Origin: a bacterium
GTDB taxonomy: Bacteria; SAR324; XYD2-FULL-50-16
NCBI GenBank assembly: GCA_018829445.1
Contig: JAHJTV010000035.1
Coordinates: 54,411-118,410 of the forward strand
Direction of reading: 5' to 3'
Length of the DNA: 64,000 nucleotides
Positions 55,447 to 63,998 of this stretch are shown in pieces. The position numbers and the translations under genes were made by a program. The notes beneath the pieces are model-generated. The model did no database searches. It worked only from the letters and a program-made list of their open reading frames with translations, and was not told where the DNA came from. Positions within the stretch are counted from its first letter, which is position 1; each line of letters begins with the position of its first letter.

Positions 55447-57167
55447 TTAAAGGGGTAAAGAGAGCTGAGATACCCAGATAGTGTCTCCTTTCGTAAACTG
55501 AAGGGAAAAAGGTTTATCTCTGTAAAAGTAGGTTAGTCTTTCCCTTAGATTCTTAACACCGACTTGTGTTGATTCAACGGAAGTATTTTCATCATATGGA
55601 TTCTGGATGATAAAAACGATTTCATTGGCTGATGCTGTAATTGAAATGGTTATGTCGATTGTTTGATACTTGGCGGAATCCAAGGCTTCAGAATATTTAA
55701 CCGCATTCTCCACAAGCGTAAAAAGAGTGTTCCAAGGCAACTGAATATTCAAGTCGCTGTTTTTTATGGAAAGATAAAATCGAAATCGATCGTCAATGAT
55801 CTCTTGTTGAGAGAGGTAATACTTTATAAACTCCAGATGCTTATCAAGGGGTGTAAGCGGTTTGTCGCCATAAAGCAATGAATATCTCAGCATATTGGAA
55901 AAACTCACCAGGTAGTTTTTAGCTTTCTCGGGATCTGCCGAAATCATGCCCCTGATTCTGGAAAACTCATTAAAGACACTGTGGGTGTTCATCTGTTTGG
56001 TCAGGTATTCTATCCGGGCTTCTTTTCGGGACAGGTTCATCTTTTCGAGGGACAGGGCGTTCTGAAGGTTGTGAATCTTTTCCCAATTGAGCGAAACATT
56101 GAGGGTGATAATAGAGAAAACGCTTAACTCGATCACCGGTAGAAAGTAAGGCATATCAAGATCATTGAATGCAAAACAATAAACACTGAGCGCACTCCAA
56201 CATATGATGGATCCAATCCAGAGCGACAGGAAGACCAGATACGATCTGCGAATGGCGGCGAAGGCGAGTATGCTGAGTAAAAAACTCAATGAAAGTGTCC
56301 AAAGCAGCTGGGGAAACTCGGTGAAAGTGCGTTTGGACAACAACATGCTGATAATTTGCTCAAGAATCTCTCCTTCCGTAAACAAGTCAAACCGGGATTC
56401 TGTCAATGGAGTTTTATAAGTGAAAATAGTTGGTTCGAATTGTTTTTCGATGATGACAATTTTGTTTTTCAAAACCACCGGTGATCCTTCCAGAAGAGCA
56501 GAGGCTGAAACAGTATTTGGATTTCCTGCTCCGGATTGGGGGAATGATAGTTAATCTTTAACCAGTCATTACCTGGAAAGGTGGCAGAATAGGGTTCATC
56601 CGGATGTAAGACATTCCAGATGTTTTGATGTAATACTGCTTCTTTTCCGCATGTTTTTGCAGAATTACATACCATCTGAACCGTAGATGTCGAATCCTCC
56701 TTGAGGATTAATACCCCGGCCGCTCTTACAGAGTTTTTGAACAACGATAAGGTCGGATATTGACTGCTTTCTCGAATAACGATTTGTTCAGCTGCTTTAA
56801 GCGATTCAGCCAAGACTTGATCATCCAGCGGGCTCGTTGGTCTGTCCAGAATGAGATTCAATACAATTAATTTCGGTTCTTTTTCTGATATCTTTTTGAT
56901 GAGTTTTCCAAGCCATTGGCGATTTATCGGATAATAGGACAGGTTTGACGGGAAAGATGACTCATCAATACGAAGGTGAATAAACTCATGATCCAAATCC
57001 AAAGGGTTCCCGAAAGAGGATCTTAGATCATAACCTATCGAGTTCAGGCGATGATCCATATCCCGGATCAATGCGGAAGGTTGCAAAAGAATGTGAATTA
57101 GTATTACAAGAAGACCTAACAAACCTATAGAAAACAACTTTATTACCGAATCTGACTGAAATTCCAT
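55447..57167 (-). pseudogene. CHASE2 sensor histidine kinase, split by a one-base deletion
   Basis: It reads as two overlapping frames. The first (from ATG 57167) gives a membrane anchor (about 8-28) and a CHASE2 extracytoplasmic domain up to KINYHSPN. The second gives SASALLEGSPVVLKNKIVI (the CHASE2 end), three to four membrane helices and a LytS-type kinase (MNTHSVFNEF with the phospho-acceptor His, LVENAVKY as N box, GVKNLRERL). Adding one C to the five-base run at 56538-56542 joins them into 573 residues. Either a true frameshift, a phase-variable run or a sequencing error. The kinase half keeps its key residues. Paired with the divergent LytTR regulator and upstream of the caspase gene. 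Confidence 0.82.
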
Positions 57168-57169
57168 GG
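57164..57169. promoter_or_regulatory. Shared palindromic start site CCATGG
   Basis: The ATG of the rightward LytTR regulator (57166-57168) and the ATG of the leftward CHASE2 kinase (57167-57165) overlap by two bases inside this palindrome. Neither gene has a clear Shine-Dalgarno, and no shorter start keeps either first domain element. Each promoter must then lie inside the other gene. Confidence 0.6.
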
Positions 57170-57930
57170 AAAGATTGTTACGCACAGTATTGGTTGATGA
57201 TGATCCATTTAACATTGTCGATTTGAAAGACATTTTAAAACCTTTTCTTCATCAGATTAAAATAGTTGCTGAGTTTAATTCTGCATACAAAGCTTGCGAG
57301 TTTATCAATCAGAATGCTCCCGATATCGTTTTTCTGGACATTGAGATGCCCGGACTGGGTGGATTTGAAATGCTTCAGAAACTGACCATTCAATCTCCAA
57401 TCGTTATATTTGTAACGGCTCATGCTGAATATGCACTGGAAAGTCTTGAGCATTCACCAGCCGATTTTCTAGTCAAACCCATCGATCCCATCAAATTGGA
57501 TCGGGCTATTCAAAATGCAATCAAGGATTATAACACTAAAAAAAACGAAGACCGATTAACCGTTCAACAAACAATATCAGGACATTTGCCGATAAAATAC
57601 AAAGATAAATACGGAATAACCAGAAATCCATTTGTTTTGCCGGATGATATTCTCCTGGTCAAGACTTGTGAGACAGATTCTCACTATATCGAAGTACATA
57701 CAATTGATGGAAATATCTATGGACCCATAAAAAATTCGCTAACCAGTTTTCATAAATTGATCGATGAAAAGCAGTTTATCCATGTTTATAGAAATGTGAT
57801 AGCCAATAGGGCACAATTTGTTGAATTAATAGATAATAAGCATCTAATCCTGAAAAGCAAAAATAATATCAAAGTCGAAGTCAGCCGCAGATTATGCCGA
57901 ACCATTAAAAAATCGCTGCTCGAAAATTGA
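57166..57930 (+). CDS. LytTR-family response regulator
   Basis: A 254-residue regulator of the AlgR/LytR type. The receiver domain (about 5-120) has the acidic triple DDD at 11-13, phospho-acceptor Asp58 (VFLDIEMPG) and Lys104 (FLVKPID). The LytTR DNA-binding domain (about 148-250) contains LLVKTCETDSHYIEVHT-like and HVYRNVIANRAQFVEL segments. LytS-type kinases normally phosphorylate such regulators, so the divergent CHASE2 kinase is the expected partner. The target could be the caspase/RCC1 genes; no paired LytTR-box repeats were recognised. Confidence 0.92.
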   Translation: MERLLRTVLVDDDPFNIVDLKDILKPFLHQIKIVAEFNSAYKACEFINQNAPDIVFLDIEMPGLGGFEMLQKLTIQSPIVIFVTAHAEYALESLEHSPADFLVKPIDPIKLDRAIQNAIKDYNTKKNEDRLTVQQTISGHLPIKYKDKYGITRNPFVLPDDILLVKTCETDSHYIEVHTIDGNIYGPIKNSLTSFHKLIDEKQFIHVYRNVIANRAQFVELIDNKHLILKSKNNIKVEVSRRLCRTIKKSLLEN

Positions 57931-58161
57931 ACCCCTTCAAAGCGTTCCAGTTTTTTTGTTGGTTTTAGGTAATAATAGGGCATCGATCAGAAAATACAAT
58001 TTTTGTTCACATCCGGTCATTTTGAATACATAAACGGTGGGATTGCCTTGCGCGAGTATCAAACGGGAACGATCATTTCTGTTCGTTTGCTTGAATAGAA
58101 TAGATGAGGTTACTTTGTATATTATTAAGAATGTTGACTTTCTTGGGGAGCACTTTTTTGA

Positions 58162-59622
58162 CTATACGGAATTCTGGATTTCTCTCTTTTTCTTAAGCGC
58201 CCATCCGGTATAGAAAGATTCTTCTCCGGTTTTAATCATCCTTTCCAGCAGATGTCCGGCCTTTGTGTACTCTTGACAAGCCTGGTACATCAAGACAAGG
58301 AAATAAGTGGATTTCAGGATAAGTTCCTGTTTAAAAGCCTGAAAAACGGTTTCTTTGCCATAATATTCTTCTGCTTTCAACCCTTCCAGAATCTTCTCCA
58401 ACCGACTGTATTCCTCTAAGGCGTCGGGCTGCATATCAAAAATATTGGGTCTGACAGCAAACCCCACTAACCGGAAATAGGCTGTTAATATATTTACCAT
58501 TGCGTTTGAAGAGGGTTTCAGAGAGGCGTTGAAACAGCGGATTGCGTTTTTGAGATCCCGAATGAAAATTATCAGGCCGGTGGTGCGAGATGTTTTCATG
58601 ATATGGGATAATCCGTTTAGAGCAAAAGAAAGAGGGGAGATTGTCTGGGAAGGTAAAACGGAATCAAATGAAACGATGGCCTCATCGGTTTTTCCCTCCT
58701 GTAGATCCAGAACGCCTTCGATTATCCTTTGAATACCTGTGGCAGGAGATTTAGAGTTACTATCGGGTACTGATTCACTCTCATCAGGAGGCTCAAGTGT
58801 GTGCTGAAGAATTGACCACAACGGTTGTCCATAATCACCAGCCTTACCGGATGCCAAAGAAATTGGCCCTGCTTCCTCCAGCCTGCGGAAGTTTAATGCT
58901 TCAACGATGTGAAGAGAGATCATGTCGTGGGAATTAATGATTTTTTCAATGGTCAATCTGGCCAGTTTGGTATGAACCAGCTTGAAATAGGTCGCGGCTG
59001 TTTTCTCTCCTTCGGTGATAAAACTGAACAGGTCGTTTTCTTCGACGTTTTCTGTCACCCATTTCAGGAAGTTCTTTGTATCTTCATGTACCGCTTTCTG
59101 GAAGTGCTTTTGATAGATGCCCATCACCTTTAAGGTGTAATCAAAGGGAAGTCCGGCATTTTCCCGCTGTTTAACCAATGATATTATCTGACTGTCAATG
59201 GGATCATATTCTTTCTCCCCTGACAAATCCAGGCTTTGGATCAAGCCCTCGGCTTCCAGCCGTTCTATTTTCTCTTTCGTATAGTGAAGTTTTTTAATCT
59301 TGTTGTTTTTTAATAAAGATTCCGAATGGTTTGTAACATCAATGCCGATCATTACCACTTCTTCTGCTGAAACTGTTCCTTCTGCGGCTATTAGCTTTTT
59401 TATGACATTTAGGGGTAGAAATCTTTCTTTCTGCAGTTTTTTGATGAGAATGAGACGATCGACGTACTCGGGATCATAATTGGAAACCTTACGACCGTCA
59501 CTCACGGGTCGTGAAATCAAGCCTTCACGGATGTAGAATTTAATCGTCGGAATCGAAACGCCGGATAGTTTAGCCAGCTCACCTATTTTAAGCTTTCCGG
59601 TTATAGTCGATTGTTTTGACAT
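58162..59622 (-). CDS. Long MerR-type regulator with two winged-helix domains
   Basis: A 486-residue protein. Residues about 9-80 form a MerR winged helix (LKIGELAKLSGVSIPTIKFYIREGLI). A second MerR-like helix-turn-helix covers about 105-165 (IKKLHYTKEKIERLEAEGLI, YDPIDSQIISLV). The C-terminal 300 residues are helical, with a TPR-like segment (about 305-340, VLDLQEGKTDEAIVSFDSVL) and no metal-binding cysteines. Canonical MerR proteins are 110-280 residues, so this one is unusually long. It faces the permease operon, and two matching inverted repeats in the intergenic region suggest autoregulation plus control of that operon, probably with an amino-acid-related ligand. Confidence 0.85.
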   Translation of the reverse strand: MSKQSTITGKLKIGELAKLSGVSIPTIKFYIREGLISRPVSDGRKVSNYDPEYVDRLILIKKLQKERFLPLNVIKKLIAAEGTVSAEEVVMIGIDVTNHSESLLKNNKIKKLHYTKEKIERLEAEGLIQSLDLSGEKEYDPIDSQIISLVKQRENAGLPFDYTLKVMGIYQKHFQKAVHEDTKNFLKWVTENVEENDLFSFITEGEKTAATYFKLVHTKLARLTIEKIINSHDMISLHIVEALNFRRLEEAGPISLASGKAGDYGQPLWSILQHTLEPPDESESVPDSNSKSPATGIQRIIEGVLDLQEGKTDEAIVSFDSVLPSQTISPLSFALNGLSHIMKTSRTTGLIIFIRDLKNAIRCFNASLKPSSNAMVNILTAYFRLVGFAVRPNIFDMQPDALEEYSRLEKILEGLKAEEYYGKETVFQAFKQELILKSTYFLVLMYQACQEYTKAGHLLERMIKTGEESFYTGWALKKKREIQNSV

Positions 59623-59682
59623 AATAGAAAATTAGTTTTTTGTATGTCATTTTCGGTTAATATTGCACCTTGATTCTTAAAT

Positions 59683-59699
59683 AGATAGTGATGCTATCT
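59683..59699. promoter_or_regulatory. Candidate MerR-type operator 1 (near merR)
   Basis: AGATAG-N5-CTATCT, a perfect 6-bp inverted repeat with a 5-base spacer (TGATG), lies about 60 bases upstream of the regulator start. The half-site and spacing match operator 2. Confidence 0.6.
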
Positions 59700-59875
59700 T
59701 TTAACCAGAATAGTGAGCTCTCTTTATGGCTGTCAAGTTAAAATGTCCTTGATAATACTGCGTATATATTAATTGATGTGGTTTTTCCCGATTGACAAGA
59801 GATTATCTGTATCATTTAAACAGAAAACTATTGACAGGGAGTAGCGCGATTCTTAAGGTTGTTTTGATATTTAAA

Positions 59876-59892
59876 AGATAGTTATACTATCC
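59876..59892. promoter_or_regulatory. Candidate MerR-type operator 2 (near permease)
   Basis: AGATAG-N5-CTATCC, with the same half-site and spacer length as operator 1, lies 72 bases before the permease start. It overlaps a TATACT that could be a -10, with TTGTTT 18 bases before it as a possible -35. A separate TTGACA at 59831 lacks a good -10. Confidence 0.6.
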
Positions 59893-59963
59893 ATTAGATT
59901 AACATTAATATTCCAATACCTGTTGTAGCTTTAACGATAATAATTAATGGGAAAAGGGGGACT

Positions 59964-61376
59964 ATGGCGAGAGGTCATAAGAGTGGCAGCAATCAGCATG
60001 CGGGCACCGGTGACAAGTTCAACAGACCCATCGGATTAATCGGAGGGATAGCCCTGGTTATTGGAGGTGTTATCGGCATGGGGATTTATGTCCTACTGGC
60101 GCAGGTTACAGCCCAGATGGGGACTTCCTTGTGGTTCCCGTTTTCCATAGCGATTATTGTTAGTATTGTGGGGGTTATACCTTTGATCATGATCAGCAGC
60201 ACTCTGCCCCGGGCTGGTGCCGGATATCTGTATTCCAGCCGATTGCTGAGCCCCCTTTTCGGGGTTTTGGCATCCTGGTGGGCAATTATAGGCGTAGCCT
60301 GCGTAACAACTTTTGTTTCCCTGGGTATGGCAGGATACATCGCACCTAACCTGCCCTGGAATATTTCCATCAGGGCTATCTCTATACTGATTCCTCTTTG
60401 TTTCCTGGCGCTTTACATGTTCGGATTACGCTTGGCAACCTGGCTCCAGGTTGTGATGACAGCAATAATGATTGTTGCATTGCTGATATACGGATTTAAA
60501 GGCGCCCTGATCAATGGACTGGTGTTCACGACCAGTTTACCGCAGGGTGCCGGGGGGCTGATAATGGCTTCGATCATCTCATACAGTGTATGTTTCGGTT
60601 TCCAGGTAATCGCTGAAATGGGTGAAGAGATCAAAAACGCAAAACGGAATATCCCGCTCTCCCTGCTCATCGGCGGAGCAATTATACTGGTCATTTATAT
60701 TGTTGTCGGAACTGTTTTCGCCAATTCCGTGCCTTACGATATGGATGTGATTAAAGCGATGACTGCCCCTTTAACCGAGACCGGTGAGCAGTTTTTATCA
60801 CCATTCTTTATAGGTTTGTTGAATTTCGGAGCAATCGCAGCCGGTTTAACCTCTTTAAATGCAGGCGCCATTGCGATTCCCCGTGAACTGTTCTCCCAGG
60901 CTCGAGACGGTATCATGCCTCGCTTCATGGGGAAATTGACCGGAGAAACCAAAACGCCAATGAACGCCGTTTTGGTTTATTTCAGCCTGGTGATTTTGAT
61001 GCTGCTTGCTGATATGGTCTTGGAGTTGGGAGTAGACTTTTTCAGCGTCCTGACCGCCATTGGCATTATGCTGATGACGGTCGTGGTTTCCATTGGTTCA
61101 TTGTTTCTGCAGAAAAAATATCCCCGTGATTTTGAAAATGCCTATTTTAAAATGCCCAGATCGGTGCATTGGGTGATTGTTGTGATCTCGGTTATATCCT
61201 GTCTGGGGTTTGTTTTCCTGGTATTAACCGAACTCCCGATTGCCGGAGTGTGTTATCTGGTCTTGACGGTTATATTGGTTGGTTTTTATTTTATCCGGTC
61301 ATCAGTTTTAAAGAGAGACGATAGCGGTTGGGCGGAACAGTTCAAACAGATGCCGGGTTTTGACGAGGATAATTAA
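59964..61376 (+). CDS. APC-family amino acid permease
   Basis: A 470-residue transporter with about 12 membrane helices. GGVIGMGIYVLLAQV (about 36-50) is the family's unwound first-helix motif, and the sixth-helix GFQVIAEMGEEIKNAKRNIP segment is also typical. A strong Shine-Dalgarno (AAGGGGG) precedes the ATG. The next gene starts two bases after its stop, so uptake is linked with the amino-acid enzyme downstream. The substrate is unknown; the enzymes suggest a hydroxy or branched amino acid. Confidence 0.9.
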   Translation: MARGHKSGSNQHAGTGDKFNRPIGLIGGIALVIGGVIGMGIYVLLAQVTAQMGTSLWFPFSIAIIVSIVGVIPLIMISSTLPRAGAGYLYSSRLLSPLFGVLASWWAIIGVACVTTFVSLGMAGYIAPNLPWNISIRAISILIPLCFLALYMFGLRLATWLQVVMTAIMIVALLIYGFKGALINGLVFTTSLPQGAGGLIMASIISYSVCFGFQVIAEMGEEIKNAKRNIPLSLLIGGAIILVIYIVVGTVFANSVPYDMDVIKAMTAPLTETGEQFLSPFFIGLLNFGAIAAGLTSLNAGAIAIPRELFSQARDGIMPRFMGKLTGETKTPMNAVLVYFSLVILMLLADMVLELGVDFFSVLTAIGIMLMTVVVSIGSLFLQKKYPRDFENAYFKMPRSVHWVIVVISVISCLGFVFLVLTELPIAGVCYLVLTVILVGFYFIRSSVLKRDDSGWAEQFKQMPGFDEDN

Positions 61377-61377
61377 A

Positions 61378-62598
61378 ATGCAAAAGGAAACACACCAGGA
61401 GTATTTAAAATACAAAAGGATATTTAAGGGAGAAAGAATGCCCCTGGCTTTTGTCGATCTGAACAAGTTTGATCGCAATGTGGCTTATGTGGCTTCAACT
61501 CAGCAGAATACAGGTAAAACCATTCGTGTCCATTCCAAGTCCATTCGTTGCCTTGATCTTACCAAACGAATCTTTGAAAAAGGAGGTGATCTTTACCGTG
61601 GCGTAATGACCATTTCAGTTGAAGAGACTCGATACCTGGCTGAAGCCGGACTTGATGATTTTATCGTTGCCTACCCCACCGTTCAACCGTCAGATATGGC
61701 TTTGCTGACAGGTCTGACCCAAAAAGGAGTTCGGGTTTCCCTGATGGCAGATTCAGTTGAGCAGTTGAAGATTATGTCTGAAGCCGGTCAAAAAGCCGGG
61801 GTAGTTCTTCATGCCTGTCTGGAAATTGATATGGCATATCATCCCCTGAAAACCAATATTCACTTAGGGGTAAGGAGGAGCCCCATCAGATCCCCCGGGG
61901 AAGCGCTGGCTTTAGCAGAGAAATCCCGGAATTACCCCGGTGTAACTATTGATTCAGTGATGGGGTATGAAGGGCATATTGCCGGTCCCAATGATAATGT
62001 GCCAAAACAGTGGTTTAAAAACCGGATGATACGAGGGCTGAAAAAAGCCTCCATTAGTGAGTTTTCAAAGAGAAGAAAAGAGATTATCGATCTGCTGAGA
62101 AACAGGGGATTTGAAATCCGGGTGGTGAATGGAGGGGGCAGTGGCAGTCTGAACTCAACAAGCAAGGAGGAGGTAGTGACAGAAGTGACAGCCGGTTCCG
62201 CGTTTTATGCGCCAGGTCTGTTTCACCACTATAAGGAGGTCAGTTTTGTACCGTCCGCTTTTTTTGCCATTCAGGTTGTACGAAAACCTGCTCACAATAT
62301 GGTTACTTGTCAGGGCGGGGGATACACAGCTTCCGGTTCGGTAGGCATTGATAAACTGCCTTATCCCACCCTGCCCCGAGGAATGCAATTACTGCCGTTG
62401 GAAGGAGCGGGAGAGGTTCAGACTCCATTAATTTTGCACGAAGAATGTCCGGATTTACAGCTGGGAGATCCGGTGTTTTTTCAGCATGCCAAAGGAGGAG
62501 AGTTGAGCGAACGTTTTAATGAATATTACCTGATACAGGATGGATGCATCATCAACAAGGTAAATACCTACCGGGGAGATGGGTTTGCTTTTATATAA
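61378..62598 (+). CDS. Amino acid deaminase/aldolase-like PLP enzyme
   Basis: A 406-residue fold-type III PLP enzyme related to D-threonine aldolase and D-serine dehydratase. AFVDLNKFDRN opens the alanine-racemase-like barrel, PLP lysine 54 lies in RVHSKSIRC, and NGGGSGS binds the phosphate. The C-terminal domain has EGAGEVQTPLI and FQHAKGGELSERFNEYYL. The usual metal-binding HxC pair appears as HAK here, as in the amino acid deaminase/aldolase subgroup. I use the ATG at 61378 (GAGG nine bases upstream); an in-frame TTG at 61360 would overlap the permease. Confidence 0.82.
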   Translation: MQKETHQEYLKYKRIFKGERMPLAFVDLNKFDRNVAYVASTQQNTGKTIRVHSKSIRCLDLTKRIFEKGGDLYRGVMTISVEETRYLAEAGLDDFIVAYPTVQPSDMALLTGLTQKGVRVSLMADSVEQLKIMSEAGQKAGVVLHACLEIDMAYHPLKTNIHLGVRRSPIRSPGEALALAEKSRNYPGVTIDSVMGYEGHIAGPNDNVPKQWFKNRMIRGLKKASISEFSKRRKEIIDLLRNRGFEIRVVNGGGSGSLNSTSKEEVVTEVTAGSAFYAPGLFHHYKEVSFVPSAFFAIQVVRKPAHNMVTCQGGGYTASGSVGIDKLPYPTLPRGMQLLPLEGAGEVQTPLILHEECPDLQLGDPVFFQHAKGGELSERFNEYYLIQDGCIINKVNTYRGDGFAFI

Positions 62599-62611
62599 AA
62601 GGAGTTTTTTG

Positions 62612-63834
62612 ATGCGTATACGAGTTCGAAAAAGACTAAATCGAATTATGGAGAATATAATGACATGATGGATGACTTTGACCGATGATCTGGGGCCTGA
62701 AATAATTTTCCATGTCTACGACCCCAAAACAGGCATGAAAGGGGTTGTGGTGGTTGACACGACCATGAACAACATCTCCGGCGGTGGGACGAGAATGATG
62801 CACGATATCACCACTGCAGAGATTTTCGGATTGGCACGGGCGATGACACATAAATTCGCCATTTTTGATTTTCCCATAGGTGGGGCAAAAGCTGGCATCT
62901 GGGCTGATCCGGGTTTGAAAGGGGAGGAACGCAAGGAACTGCTAAGAGCCTTTGGAAAAGCAGTAAAGCCTTTGCTGTCCGGAGGAATCACCCTAGCTGC
63001 CGACATCGGAACCGATGGAGAGGATGTTTCTGCCTTTTATGATGGGGCTGGTCTCCCTTCATGCAGCACCGGGGGTTGGCATTGAAGGAGATCGATGGAG
63101 AACCCCTGGAGAACCATGCCACAGGATATGGAGTGGTGGAAGCAGCCAAGGCAGCCTGTGAAATAGCTGGTCTGGATATGGCAGATTCCACTGCAGCCAT
63201 TGAAGGGTTCGGGAAAGTGGGAACCGGAGTTGCTCGTTATTTGAACGAGAATGGAACCCGGGTTGTGGCCATTTCAACCTTAAAAGGGTGTCTTTACAAT
63301 GCTGACGGACTGGATGTAGAGCAACTGCTTTTATTAAAAAAAGAATATGGTGACGATCTGGTGAATCAATATCCGGGGGCTGGGCTTTTTGAAAGCTCGA
63401 AACTGATCGGTTTGCCAGTGGATATTCTGATACCGGGCGCCAGACCCTATGTGATTGACAAATACAATGTGGATCAGGTTAAGGCCAAGGTTATCTCCAG
63501 CATTGCCAATATCCCGATCACCGAGGAAGCGGAAGATGTTCTGTTTCAAAAAGACATCCTTACTGTACCCGATTTTATTTCCAATGCAGGAGGGATCACT
63601 GTGGCGTTGGTTGATATCCTTGGTGGAACAGTTGAAAACGTTTTTGACGCTTTGCGAAAACTGCTTGGCCCGTTGACCAGGGATATCCTGGTTGAATCAC
63701 TGAACAAAAAAATCAATCCGTGAAGACTTGCCATCAGCAAAACAACAGCAAAGGTTTTGGCCGCCAGGGAAGCGAAAGATGATCCTTCATTTGACGAGAT
63801 TCTTAACCGGGTAAAAACACGGTTGAATATTTAA
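62612..63834 (+). pseudogene. Glu/Leu/Phe/Val dehydrogenase, broken by stops and a frameshift
   Basis: An NAD(P)-dependent oxidative deaminase (KGVVVVDTTMNNISGGGTRMM, PIGGAKAGIW with the catalytic lysine, ADIGTDGEDV, ATGYGVVEAA, GFGKVGTGVARYL) in several pieces. The best ribosome site (AAAAGGAG) serves ATG 62612, whose frame meets TGA at 62666 and resumes at ATG 62672. A missing G in the five-base run 63071-63075 shifts the frame inside LPSCSTGG; six G would restore STGGLALKEIDGEPLENHATG. TGA at 63721-63723 interrupts the C terminus, and the same frame continues RLAISKTTAKVLAAREAK to TAA at 63832. Third gene of the permease operon; if real, the decay would disable the last step. Confidence 0.8.
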
Positions 63835-63925
63835 CCGGAATTGGACCGATTATGCTTATATAACTGAACAGTTTTGAGTTCTTATATAATTTATTGAAAT
63901 TTAAGACTATAGAAAGCTGATATGT

Positions 63926-63998
63926 TGTCATTCCGTGCTCGATACGGAATCCATAATTATTTCAAAACGCTGGATGCCGGATCAAGTCCGGCATGACA
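63926..63998. repeat. Small palindromic repeat element
   Basis: It is bounded by TGTCATTCC (63926-63934) and GGCATGACA (63990-63998), a nearly perfect inverted pair. Inside are two hairpins: ATTCCGT-N7-ACGGAAT (63930-63950) and ATGCCGGA-N5-TCCGGCAT (63974-63994). It closely resembles the short dispersed TGTCATTCC...GGCATGACA elements scattered between genes in many proteobacterial genomes. No open reading frame. It lies 90 bases after the broken dehydrogenase. Confidence 0.75.

Noticed and set aside
49071..63834. Stop-codon reassignment (TGA as Trp) to explain the in-frame stops
   Set aside because: Only one TGA replaces an expected Trp. Several stops are TAA, other lesions are frameshifts, and intact genes here (pncB, neuB and others) end normally in TGA.
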